Assembly (NCBI GenBank): GCA_027030435.1
Contig: JALVEX010000389.1
Span: 1 to 7,333 of the forward strand
Direction of reading: 5' to 3'
Source: Paracoccaceae bacterium
GTDB taxonomy: Bacteria; Pseudomonadota; Alphaproteobacteria; Rhodobacterales; Rhodobacteraceae
DNA: 7,333 bases
The position numbers and the translations under genes are program-made. Shown piece by piece: positions 1 to 6,609 of the stretch. Position 1 is the stretch's first letter. Each line of letters opens with the position of its first letter. The notes below the pieces were generated by a model, which searched no databases, was not told the DNA's origin, and saw only the letters and a program-made list of their open reading frames with translations.

Positions 1-2103
1 CTCATAGACGCGCACATAAAGGATCCCCTTGCCGTAGTTTTCCCGCGCGATCTGCCAGAGCGTGAAGCCCGGCTGAACGGTGACGATCGCCACCTTCGGC
101 GCGGGCGGCGTTCCGGGGGCCGGCGGTGCGCCGGGGGCGGGCGGGCTGGCCGGAGTGGCCGGCTGGCTCCGGTTCTCCTGATCCGTGGCCGGGCCGGACA
201 CGGGCCCAGCTGCACCCCCGCCATCGCCGGCGCGGGCCGGCTGCATCGGGGCGGGGGCCGGGGCGGGAGCGGTTGCGGAGGCGGCGGGCTGCGTGACAGC
301 CGCCCCCACGCCCCCCGCTTCGGGAGATGGCTCAGGCGGGCGCACGGCCGGGATCAGGGCCGAAGCCGCCGGCGTTGTCTCTGCTGTGGATTCTCGTGCG
401 GAGGCAGGCGGCGTTTGGGCCGGCGCCGGCGCTTCAGCCACAGCCTCGGCCCCGCCCCCTTCGGCTCCGCCCTGCGCCCCGGCTGCCGCCTCGCCGCCAG
501 CCGCCCGGGCCGCGGCGCGGGCCAGCACTTCGGCCGATTCCCGCTTGAAGGGGATTTCGAGGCGGGCCGTCACGGCGCCCTTCGCATCGAGCTGATCGAG
601 GCGCAGGCGGTAAAGCCCGGGCGCGAGCCCCGCAAGCGGCATGTGCCAGCGGCCATCCGCGCCGATCTCGAGCGTCTGCTTCAGGCGGTTGTCGAGATAG
701 AGGCGCAGGAAGGCGCCCGGCGCGCCCCGCCCGGCCAGCGATACCTCGCCCGCATCATCGTAGCTGATCGCGTCGATCACCAGACCCTCCTCCGCCGCCG
801 GCGCGGGCGGCTGGATCAGCTCGACCCCTTCTTCCCCGAGGAGCAGCACCGCCGGCGGCGCATCGGCCCCGGCTCCGGCCTCTGCCTCGGCGGGCGCCTG
901 CGCCGGTTCTTCATCTCCAGCCTCTGCCTCTGCAACAGCTTCCCCCGCTTCGCCATCCGCCGCTTCGCCGCCGGGCGCGGGCTCGCCGCCCGCACCGCCC
1001 GCTGATGCGGTCTGCGCTGCGGCCTGCGCTTCGGGCGGCTTGACGGGGGCGATCAGCACGGTCTTGTCCGAGACCACGCGCCGGCCGTCCGCCATCTCGA
1101 CGGCAAGCGAGATGCTGCGCGCCGCCGCGGAGGGGCCAAGATCGAAGAGCAGCACGAAATTGCCGGCCCGGTCGCTCTCCCCGGCGGCGATCTCTTCGCC
1201 ATCGAGCAGCACGCGCACCTTCACCCCCGGCGCCGTGCGCCCGGCCACCAGCGCCCCGCCGGAAGCATCGACGCGCACCACGTCAAATTCCGGCGGGCGG
1301 ATTTCCCCGCTTTCCTGCGGGGTTGGCCGGGGCGCCTGCGCCACGGACTCCGGGGCCGCTGCCGGCTCGGAAGCCGGTGCACCTTCGGCTGCGGGGGTGG
1401 GTGCGGGTGCGCCGCGTTCAGGCGCGGTCGGGCCTGTGTCTGGCCCGGGAGTGGTGGCCTGCGGCGGGATCGCGGCAGTATCGGCACCGGATGCGGCGGC
1501 CTGTGGCGGGGGCGTGGCGCCTTCCGTTGCCTGCGGGTCGGCTTCCAGGGGCGCAGATGGCGCGGCTTGCGCTCCGGGTTGCGGCTCAGGCTCTTCGGGC
1601 GTGCTCTCCACCACGCTCTCTTTCGCGGGATTCTCTGACGGTGCGAGCATGGCCAGATCGCCATCGCGATCCTGCCCGTCCTGCGGCCCGCCCTCATCCG
1701 GCCCCGCCTGCTCCGGCGCTGTCGCGGGAGGTTCCGAAGAGGTTTCCAAAGGGGCCTTTTCCTGCGCAGCCTGAGGGGGCTCTTCCGGCGATGGGCTCGC
1801 CGTGGCCTCTGCCGGCGCGCTGGCCGCTCCTCCCTCCCCCGAACCTCCTTCGGCGACGGCCCCGGCGCCGCCACCGCCCGTGCCCGCTCCGGGCACGGCA
1901 TTGCTGCCCGAGCCGGCCGCGCGCTCTTCCTGCGCGCCCTGCCCGCCCGTGGCCATCGCCCCGGTGGCCTCCGCACTCTCCCCGAAGCGTCGCGCCTTCA
2001 GCCAGGTATAGCCCCCCGCCGCGATCGCCAGCAGCACCGCGATCACCACCAGCCCCCGGCTCGGAGGCACCAGCCCCCCCTTTGCGCTCTTGTCAGAAGG
2101 CAT
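1..2103 (-). CDS. Membrane-anchored LysM / Ig-like domain envelope protein (C-terminus cut by window edge)
   Basis: An open frame runs without a stop from ATG at 2103 to the left edge, giving 701 residues and no stop codon. The start has a good ribosome site (AAGGGG, 5 bases upstream). Residues 17-35 (GLVVIAVLLAIAAGGYTWL) form one hydrophobic segment after a short Lys-containing N-terminus, so the protein is probably anchored in the inner membrane with its bulk in the periplasm. Two related beta-rich Ig-like domains follow at about 268-352 and 438-521; both carry the pattern L-AGR-APG---R--LD. Ala/Pro/Gly/Glu-rich linkers lie at about 40-267, 353-437 and 522-670. From about residue 671 the sequence VTVQPGFTLWQIARENYG is the first half of a LysM peptidoglycan-binding domain. 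I infer a role in envelope or cell-wall organisation; the exact function is unknown. The linkers create long false reading frames on the plus strand. Confidence 0.86.
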   Translation of the reverse strand, partial: MPSDKSAKGGLVPPSRGLVVIAVLLAIAAGGYTWLKARRFGESAEATGAMATGGQGAQEERAAGSGSNAVPGAGTGGGGAGAVAEGGSGEGGAASAPAEATASPSPEEPPQAAQEKAPLETSSEPPATAPEQAGPDEGGPQDGQDRDGDLAMLAPSENPAKESVVESTPEEPEPQPGAQAAPSAPLEADPQATEGATPPPQAAASGADTAAIPPQATTPGPDTGPTAPERGAPAPTPAAEGAPASEPAAAPESVAQAPRPTPQESGEIRPPEFDVVRVDASGGALVAGRTAPGVKVRVLLDGEEIAAGESDRAGNFVLLFDLGPSAAARSISLAVEMADGRRVVSDKTVLIAPVKPPEAQAAAQTASAGGAGGEPAPGGEAADGEAGEAVAEAEAGDEEPAQAPAEAEAGAGADAPPAVLLLGEEGVELIQPPAPAAEEGLVIDAISYDDAGEVSLAGRGAPGAFLRLYLDNRLKQTLEIGADGRWHMPLAGLAPGLYRLRLDQLDAKGAVTARLEIPFKRESAEVLARAAARAAGGEAAAGAQGGAEGGGAEAVAEAPAPAQTPPASARESTAETTPAASALIPAVRPPEPSPEAGGVGAAVTQPAASATAPAPAPAPMQPARAGDGGGAAGPVSGPATDQENRSQPATPASPPAPGAPPAPGTPPAPKVAIVTVQPGFTLWQIARENYGKGILYVRVYE

Positions 2104-2158
2104 GTATTCCCCTTGTTCTTCACCCGCCGATAGCCGCCTCCCGGCCATCCCGGCGCTG

Positions 2159-2187
2159 TTGCCAGACATCGCATCCCTCGCTATCAC
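2159..2187 (+). promoter_or_regulatory. Candidate sigma-70 promoter for the LOG gene
   Basis: TTGCCA (2159-2164) and TATCAC (2182-2187) are separated by 17 bases, matching the -35 consensus at 5 of 6 positions and the -10 at 4 of 6. It lies in the 97-base gap between two divergent genes. Transcription would begin near 2194, only a few bases before the ATG at 2201. If real, it implies either a nearly leaderless mRNA from 2201 or initiation at the in-frame ATG at 2219. Confidence 0.35.
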
Positions 2188-2200
2188 GGGGGCCAGCACC

Positions 2201-2863
2201 ATGCAACGAAAGCAGACAATGCCGCCACATAAGCCACACCCCCCTCAGGCCGACAGGGCTGCAAGCCCCGCCCCGGATCCCGCCCCCGGTGGCGCGCCTT
2301 TTTCCGTCTGCGTCTATTGCGGCTCGCGCAGGGGGCGCGATCCCGCCTTCGCAAAGGCGGCACGGGATCTCGGCCACGCCATCGCCGAAGCCGGCTGGCG
2401 GCTGGTTTACGGCGCGGGCGATGTGGGGCTGATGGGCGAGGTCGCGGCGGCGGCGAGCGCGGCGGGGGGCGATACCTTCGGCGTGATCCCGGTGCACCTT
2501 CTGGGGCGCGAAAGGGGGCGGCGCGATCTGACGCGCTTCGTGATCACCGAAAACATGCATGAGCGCAAGAAGGTGATGTTCATGAATTCGGATGCGATCG
2601 TGGTGCTGCCCGGCGGCGCCGGCTCGCTCGACGAATTCTTCGAAGTGCTCACCTGGCGCCAGATCGGGCTGCATGAAAAGCCGATCTTTCTCCTCAATGT
2701 CAACGGCTTCTGGGAGCCGCTTCTGGCGCTTCTGGATCACGTGATCGCGCAGGGCTTCGCCGAGCCGGGCTTGCGCGATTTCCTCTCCGCGCCGGGCGAT
2801 GTGGAAACCCTGCACGCCGCCCTTTGCGCGGCATCAGCGGCGCGCTCCGCACCGGGAACCTGA
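2201..2863 (+). CDS. LOG family (TIGR00730) nucleotide 5'-monophosphate phosphoribohydrolase-like protein
   Basis: A protein of 220 residues with the Rossmann-like fold of the LOG family. Known members cleave the N-glycosidic bond of cytokinin riboside 5'-monophosphates, and bacterial relatives act on nucleotide monophosphates. Visible motifs are the opening strand SVCVYCGSRRG (35-45), the phosphate-binding loop VYGAGDVGLMG (69-79), MHERK (119-123) with the conserved Arg, and PGGAGSLDE (137-145) with the catalytic-type Glu145. Two positions differ from the textbook pattern: GAG in place of GGG, and Ser in place of Thr in PGGxGT. The first 33 residues are Pro/Ala-rich and not part of the fold. 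Starts at 2201 and 2219 are both possible; upstream in-frame ATGs at 2090 and 2102 overlap the divergent gene and are unlikely. The protein should be cytoplasmic. It converges on the channel gene with a 52-base gap. The family call is firm; the true substrate is not known. Confidence 0.93.
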   Translation: MQRKQTMPPHKPHPPQADRAASPAPDPAPGGAPFSVCVYCGSRRGRDPAFAKAARDLGHAIAEAGWRLVYGAGDVGLMGEVAAAASAAGGDTFGVIPVHLLGRERGRRDLTRFVITENMHERKKVMFMNSDAIVVLPGGAGSLDEFFEVLTWRQIGLHEKPIFLLNVNGFWEPLLALLDHVIAQGFAEPGLRDFLSAPGDVETLHAALCAASAARSAPGT

Positions 2864-2915
2864 AGGCGGCGGCGGCGCGGGCGGTGGCGCGCGGGCAATC
2901 CCTTCCCGCTTCGCT

Positions 2916-4070
2916 CTATTCCGCCGTGCCGAACCACTTGCGCTCCAGCCGCTCCATCTCGCCGCTTTCCACCATGCCAAGAAGCGCCCGGTTCACCTCT
3001 TCGCGCAGCGGGCTGCCCACCGGGAAGGCGATCCCGTAGGGCTCGCGGCGGAAAACGGGCCCCACGAGACGCACCCGCCCCCGGCCCTCTGCGCTGCCGG
3101 CATAATGGGCAAGCACCGGAAAATCGTAAACCAGCGCCTCCGCCTCCCCGCTCCCGAGCGCCGCCACCGCATCCTCGAAACGCGGCCGCGCCACGATCTC
3201 CACCCCCGGCACGCCGGAAAGCCAGGCCTCGCTCGTGGAGCCGCTGACGGTGGCCACGGCATGGCCCGCAAGATCCTCCGGCCCGCGGATCTCGCCCTCA
3301 AGGCGCGAAACGGTGATCGAGGCCGAAATGGTGGCGGTGAACCAGGCGAAGGCCACGTAGCCGAACACGATCAGCACCAGCGCGATCAGCCGCCCGGCGT
3401 TTGTTTTCGGGGTCTTGTCGCCATAGCCGACGGTGGAGATGGTCACCATCGTCCAGTAGATGCCGTCCCACAGGCCGAGCGGCCAGGCGCGGGTGAAATC
3501 GCGATTGCGCCCCCGCTCCACCAGCCAGATCACATGCGCGGCGACCAGCACCAGAAGAACAATGGCCATGAGCGCCGCGCGAAAGCCGGGCGCTGCGAGC
3601 ATCGCACCGATCACGGAAAAGGCGCGGCCGAACGCGCCCTGATCCTGCGCCGTCACCATGATCTGAAGCCCCGAGCGGAAATAGGGGTGCGAGAAATCCA
3701 TGCGTTTCTCACGCGCGGCGGTGATGGTGATCGCGGCGATCGCGAGATCCCCCTCCCCCGCCTCGACAGCCGCGAGCAGCGCCCTGATGTCGGGCAGCAT
3801 CTTGAATTCGCTCTCCCGCCCGAGCCGCGCTGCGATCGCGTGCCACAGATCGATGCTGAAGCCCTGCACCCCGCCGCCTTCGCGCGCCATGACGAAGGGC
3901 GCCACGGGCTTGACAAGCACCTTCAGAGGCCCCCGCTCGCCCCCCTGCCCGCCCGTTTCGGCGCCTGCGGCGGCGCCGGAAGCCTCGAGGGAGCGGGCGT
4001 GAAGGCCCGCGCCACTCCCGGGCGCCATGAACACAAACAGCGCCAGAACGGCCAGCACGAGATGGCGCAT
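2916..4070 (-). CDS. GluR0-type prokaryotic ionotropic glutamate receptor (amino-acid-gated K+ channel)
   Basis: A protein of 384 residues with a Sec-type signal peptide (1 to about 25, MRHLVLAVLALFVFMAP). A bacterial extracellular solute-binding (SBP_bac_3) domain is split in two by a channel. Lobe S1 (about 48-139) contains TITAAREKRMDFSHPYF with Thr117 and Arg120, the usual contacts for the ligand alpha-carboxylate. Helix TM1 is about 163-184. The pore loop (about 200-221) carries TVGYGD at 213-218, the potassium selectivity signature. TM2 is about 226-252. Lobe S2 (about 262-382) has VSGSTSEAWL and ALVYDFPVL, whose Asp316 matches the residue that binds the ligand amino group. This order (S1, helix, pore, helix, S2) is that of Synechocystis GluR0. 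I infer a tetrameric inner-membrane K+ channel opened by a periplasmic amino acid. A GTG at 4088 extends the frame by six codons, but the ATG at 4070 has a near-perfect ribosome site. Neither permeation ligand nor physiological role can be read from sequence. Confidence 0.92.
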   Translation of the reverse strand: MRHLVLAVLALFVFMAPGSGAGLHARSLEASGAAAGAETGGQGGERGPLKVLVKPVAPFVMAREGGGVQGFSIDLWHAIAARLGRESEFKMLPDIRALLAAVEAGEGDLAIAAITITAAREKRMDFSHPYFRSGLQIMVTAQDQGAFGRAFSVIGAMLAAPGFRAALMAIVLLVLVAAHVIWLVERGRNRDFTRAWPLGLWDGIYWTMVTISTVGYGDKTPKTNAGRLIALVLIVFGYVAFAWFTATISASITVSRLEGEIRGPEDLAGHAVATVSGSTSEAWLSGVPGVEIVARPRFEDAVAALGSGEAEALVYDFPVLAHYAGSAEGRGRVRLVGPVFRREPYGIAFPVGSPLREEVNRALLGMVESGEMERLERKWFGTAE

Positions 4071-4076
4071 CCTGCA

Positions 4077-4082
4077 CCTCCC
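4077..4082 (-). promoter_or_regulatory. Ribosome binding site that fixes the channel start at 4070
   Basis: On the minus strand GGGAGG is followed by six bases and then ATG. This strong Shine-Dalgarno sequence lies inside the six-codon extension that would result from starting at the GTG at 4088. It therefore argues for the ATG at 4070, which also places the hydrophobic signal segment at the very N-terminus. Confidence 0.8.
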
Positions 4083-4168
4083 TTTCACACGTGCCGCCCC
4101 TTCCCCCGGCCTTTTTCACCGCCCGTTTCTCCGCCGGGCCGGCACGGGCCTGAAGCCCGCATGCGCCG

Positions 4169-4198
4169 ATAATGGCCCATTCTCACCCAAGCAATCAA
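4169..4198 (-). promoter_or_regulatory. Candidate sigma-70 promoter for the GluR0-type channel gene
   Basis: On the minus strand TTGATT (4198-4193) is followed 18 bases later by CATTAT (4174-4169), each matching consensus at 4 of 6 positions. Transcription would start near 4162, giving a leader of roughly 90 bases. That leader includes a small hairpin, CGGGC-CTGAA-GCCCG on the plus strand at 4145-4159. The call rests on pattern matching only. Confidence 0.33.
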
Positions 4199-4205
4199 CA
4201 GGCCT

Positions 4206-4234
4206 GCGACAATTCCGGCAAAACATGCTATATT
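4206..4234 (+). promoter_or_regulatory. Candidate extended -10 promoter for the duplicated-module gene
   Basis: TATATT (4229-4234) is preceded by TGC, giving the extended -10 form TGnTATATT, which is unusually A/T-rich for this genome. GCGACA (4206-4211) sits 17 bases upstream as a -35 element. Transcription would begin near 4241, leaving a leader of about 89 bases. A short dyad, AAACA (4221-4225) and TGTTT (4234-4238), overlaps the -10 and could be an operator, although so short a match could be chance. Confidence 0.45.
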
Positions 4235-4317
4235 GTTTCCTCTCACGGAACATTTCGAATGGCTGCCGGCATCGCATTTTCGGTGTTGGGAAGCAGCCTC
4301 ATTTCAATATTGCATTC

Positions 4318-4323
4318 TGGAGA
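4318..4323 (+). promoter_or_regulatory. Ribosome binding site that fixes the start at 4330
   Basis: TGGAGA lies six bases before the ATG at 4330. The open frame extends upstream to an ATG at 4027, but that extension would overlap the 5' end of the divergent channel gene and cross the A/T-rich promoter region. The ribosome site therefore supports 4330 as the true start. Confidence 0.75.
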
Positions 4324-4329
4324 ACTCCG

Positions 4330-6507
4330 ATGAAAAAGACCGATGACAAGGAACTCGCCTTCCGGCGAAACCTGAAGCTGCACCTGATTTCCAATCCCAA
4401 TTACTTCGGCAATCTCAAGGATCTGGATCTGCCTGATCTGCCGGATCCGAAAGTGAAGATCGTGGGCAATACCAATTTCGAGGAGCTGACCTGCGTCGGC
4501 CACAACCCGGCGTCAGACATCCTCGCCGCGATCGTCGAGATCAAGCGCCCCAATGGCTATTCGGGTGATTCCTGCACCGATGGTTCGCGCGAATACGTGC
4601 GCTTCTATCTCGATTATGGCGATGGCACCTGGATCGATCACGGGCTGGCGAGCTTCGATGCCCATGATCTGGGGTTTGACGAGGATCTCTGCTATGCCGT
4701 CTCGCTCAGGATCGATCCCAAGAAGCGGCGCTGCTGCGATCGCAAGCCCGTGCTGCCGCGCGTGCTGGCGATCCTTTCCTGGAACGTGGCGCCGCCGCCC
4801 AACGCGCCGGCCTGGGCGCCGATCTGGGGCAATCGGCTGGTACGCGATATCCAGATCGCACCGCGCCATTCCTTCCTGTGCACCCTGATCGATGTGCTTG
4901 ACGGCCCCTGCATCGAGAAGCTGACGCCGCACGCGCTGGCCATGCTGAAGGAACAGCTGGCATCGATGGATATCCCGAAAGCGCCACCGGCGCCGCTCGA
5001 GAAGCTGCTGAAGAAGGTGGAAAAGGGCGACAGGCTCGGCCAGATGCGTGCGGTTTACCCGCAGGTGATGAAGCTCGCCTCCGACAATACCGATATCGCT
5101 GCCGCACAGGCGCTCGCGGCGCTGCCCAAGCTCGGCATCGATCTCTCCAAGTTCGATGATTTCATCCTGAAGCCGAATTTCAACACGACTTACGAGGAGC
5201 TCCACTGCGTAGGCCTCGATCGCGATGCGGAGAACCTGCACGGGGTGATCGAGATCAAGCGCAAGGCAGGCTATGCGGGCGATCTCTGCGATGACGGCTC
5301 GCGCGAATATATCGCCTTCTACCTCGATTTCGGCTCGGGCTGGGAATATCAGGGCACGACCTTCGTGGATGTCCATGACATCGACGAAATCCCCGATGGC
5401 GGGCTGTGGTATCAGGCGCAGCTTCCGGTCAATCTCGAAAAGCACAAGAAGGAATGGTGCAAGGCCGGCAAGGCGCGCATCCGCGGCATCCTTTCCTGGG
5501 CCTCGCCACCGCCTGCGAACCAGCCCAATCACGTGCCCCACTGGGGCAATCGCGAGGATTGCCGGATCGAGCTGCGGCCGCTGCCCAGGGGCGTGCCCGA
5601 GGGCGAGCTTACCCCCTTCATCGAATCGATCGGCTCCATGCCTGTGGATCGGATCAACGCGCTCGGCTTTGCCAATGGCGACAACATCGGCGGCACGCTC
5701 ACGGCCGACGAAAGCCCCTTTGGCGGGGTGATCCGCATCGCCGGGCAGGTGGCCTTCCCAAGTTCGAACAATCTCGAATACCGGGTGATGGTGAAAGGGC
5801 CTTCGGATGCCGTCCACAAGCCCTGGACCAAGAGCTTCGACGTCACCGTGTTCACCGTGATCGGCCCCTTCCTTTCGATCTCAACGGTCAATCAGGTGGC
5901 CAATGGCGACTGGTTCGAATACATCCCCCAGGCAGGGCCGGTATTCAGGAGCGTGGCGGGCAATCTCCTGGCGCCCTTCACGGCCGCCGAGGAAGGGCTG
6001 CATTCTGTCTATATCGAGGTGCGCGAAGCCGGAGGGGCCGTGCCGCTTGCCGGCAGCTCGCCGGAGCATTTCTTCATCGACAACACCCGCCCCGTGGTGG
6101 ATGTGGAGATCACCAGCGGCGCGGGCAATTGCGGCAAGTTCACGATCGGCGACCAGATCACCGGCACCTTTTCGATGGCGGATCTGCACAGCCGCAGCCT
6201 CTCGCTTTCCGTCACGCCTCAGGCCGAGGCAAGCGGCGGCCTGCTGGCCTTCACCTCGCGCGCACCGGCCGCTCCCCTGCCGGTGCCCGCCCCCGGCGCC
6301 ACGGCCTCGAACAGCCTCAGCCACGCTGCGCTCACGCTCGATACCACCGGCGCCAGCGGCACCTGGAGCCTCGACACCACGGCGATGGATCCCTGCGGCT
6401 ACAACATCCGCATCCACGGCGAGGATCGCACCATCGTCAACAGCGGCTTCATCGGCTGGGAAGCGACGGATATCGAGGGCTTCTGCCTCGACAATCCCGA
6501 GGCCTGA
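4330..6507 (+). CDS. Protein of unknown function with an internally duplicated ~130-residue module and Ig-like C-terminus
   Basis: A 725-residue protein whose family I cannot name. Residues 47-178 and 285-417 are two copies of one module. Both contain EEL-CVG, IEIKR or VEIKR, GY-GD-C-DGSREY, FYLD-G, a His-Asp pair (112-113 and 349-350), ILSW and PPP-N-P----WGNR. Paired cysteines lie at 55/293, 82/320 and 136/377, the first two exactly 238 residues apart. The copies are joined by a helical Lys/Leu/Ala-rich linker (about 190-284). Residues 418-725 look beta-rich; from FFIDNTRPVVDVEIT (581-595) onward the style is Ig-like, with cysteines at 601, 689 and 719. There is no signal peptide or membrane helix, so it is cytoplasmic or exported by a non-Sec route. 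The gene is monocistronic, has its own promoter region and ends at a strong terminator. Codon use matches its neighbours, so recent transfer is not evident. Function is unknown; binding or structural roles are possible. Confidence 0.9.
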   Translation: MKKTDDKELAFRRNLKLHLISNPNYFGNLKDLDLPDLPDPKVKIVGNTNFEELTCVGHNPASDILAAIVEIKRPNGYSGDSCTDGSREYVRFYLDYGDGTWIDHGLASFDAHDLGFDEDLCYAVSLRIDPKKRRCCDRKPVLPRVLAILSWNVAPPPNAPAWAPIWGNRLVRDIQIAPRHSFLCTLIDVLDGPCIEKLTPHALAMLKEQLASMDIPKAPPAPLEKLLKKVEKGDRLGQMRAVYPQVMKLASDNTDIAAAQALAALPKLGIDLSKFDDFILKPNFNTTYEELHCVGLDRDAENLHGVIEIKRKAGYAGDLCDDGSREYIAFYLDFGSGWEYQGTTFVDVHDIDEIPDGGLWYQAQLPVNLEKHKKEWCKAGKARIRGILSWASPPPANQPNHVPHWGNREDCRIELRPLPRGVPEGELTPFIESIGSMPVDRINALGFANGDNIGGTLTADESPFGGVIRIAGQVAFPSSNNLEYRVMVKGPSDAVHKPWTKSFDVTVFTVIGPFLSISTVNQVANGDWFEYIPQAGPVFRSVAGNLLAPFTAAEEGLHSVYIEVREAGGAVPLAGSSPEHFFIDNTRPVVDVEITSGAGNCGKFTIGDQITGTFSMADLHSRSLSLSVTPQAEASGGLLAFTSRAPAAPLPVPAPGATASNSLSHAALTLDTTGASGTWSLDTTAMDPCGYNIRIHGEDRTIVNSGFIGWEATDIEGFCLDNPEA

Positions 6508-6529
6508 CGCCCTGCCCGCAACGAAAAGG

Positions 6530-6556
6530 AAGGGCGCCCCGCGGGGCGCCCTTTTT
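6530..6556 (+). terminator. Strong rho-independent terminator between convergent genes
   Basis: Positions 6530-6553 form a perfect 24-base palindrome (AAGGGCGCCCCG and its complement), which folds into a G/C-rich stem of about 10 pairs with a 4-base CGCG loop. It is followed by a T run at 6552-6556. It lies 22 bases after the stop of the duplicated-module gene. On the minus strand the stem is followed by TTCCTTTT, so it can also serve sodB, whose stop codon is about 55 bases away. Confidence 0.9.
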
Positions 6557-6609
6557 GCACTGGTCTGCGAGTGCGCTCCGGCCCGTTCCCGGCCCGGCGC
6601 GCCTTCGGA

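Noticed and set aside
185..2011. Several long plus-strand and minus-strand open frames rich in Ala, Arg, Pro and Gly
   Set aside because: They are shadows of the low-complexity linkers of the minus-strand LysM protein. They have no recognisable domains, and the real frame is continuous through the whole region with two Ig-like domains and a LysM start.
2864..2915. Possible terminator between the LOG and channel genes (GCGGG and CCCGC five-base stem)
   Set aside because: The stem is short, the loop is long, and no T run follows on either strand.
4145..4159. Small hairpin CGGGC-CTGAA-GCCCG in the channel leader, considered as a riboswitch or attenuator
   Set aside because: A five-pair stem is common by chance in G/C-rich DNA, and no larger conserved RNA structure or T run accompanies it.
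2799..4172. Plus-strand frame of 457 codons opposite the channel gene
   Set aside because: The translation is His/Arg/Pro-rich with no motif, as expected for the antisense of a high-GC gene. The minus-strand channel has complete, recognisable domains.
4027..4329. N-terminal extension of the duplicated-module protein by 101 residues
   Set aside because: It overlaps the 5' end of the channel gene, crosses the A/T-rich promoter region, has no domain-like sequence, and a good ribosome site precedes the ATG at 4330.
4513..5817. Minus-strand frame of 434 codons inside the duplicated-module gene
   Set aside because: No motif or ribosome site is seen. The plus-strand frame has conserved duplicated motifs and a proper start and terminator.
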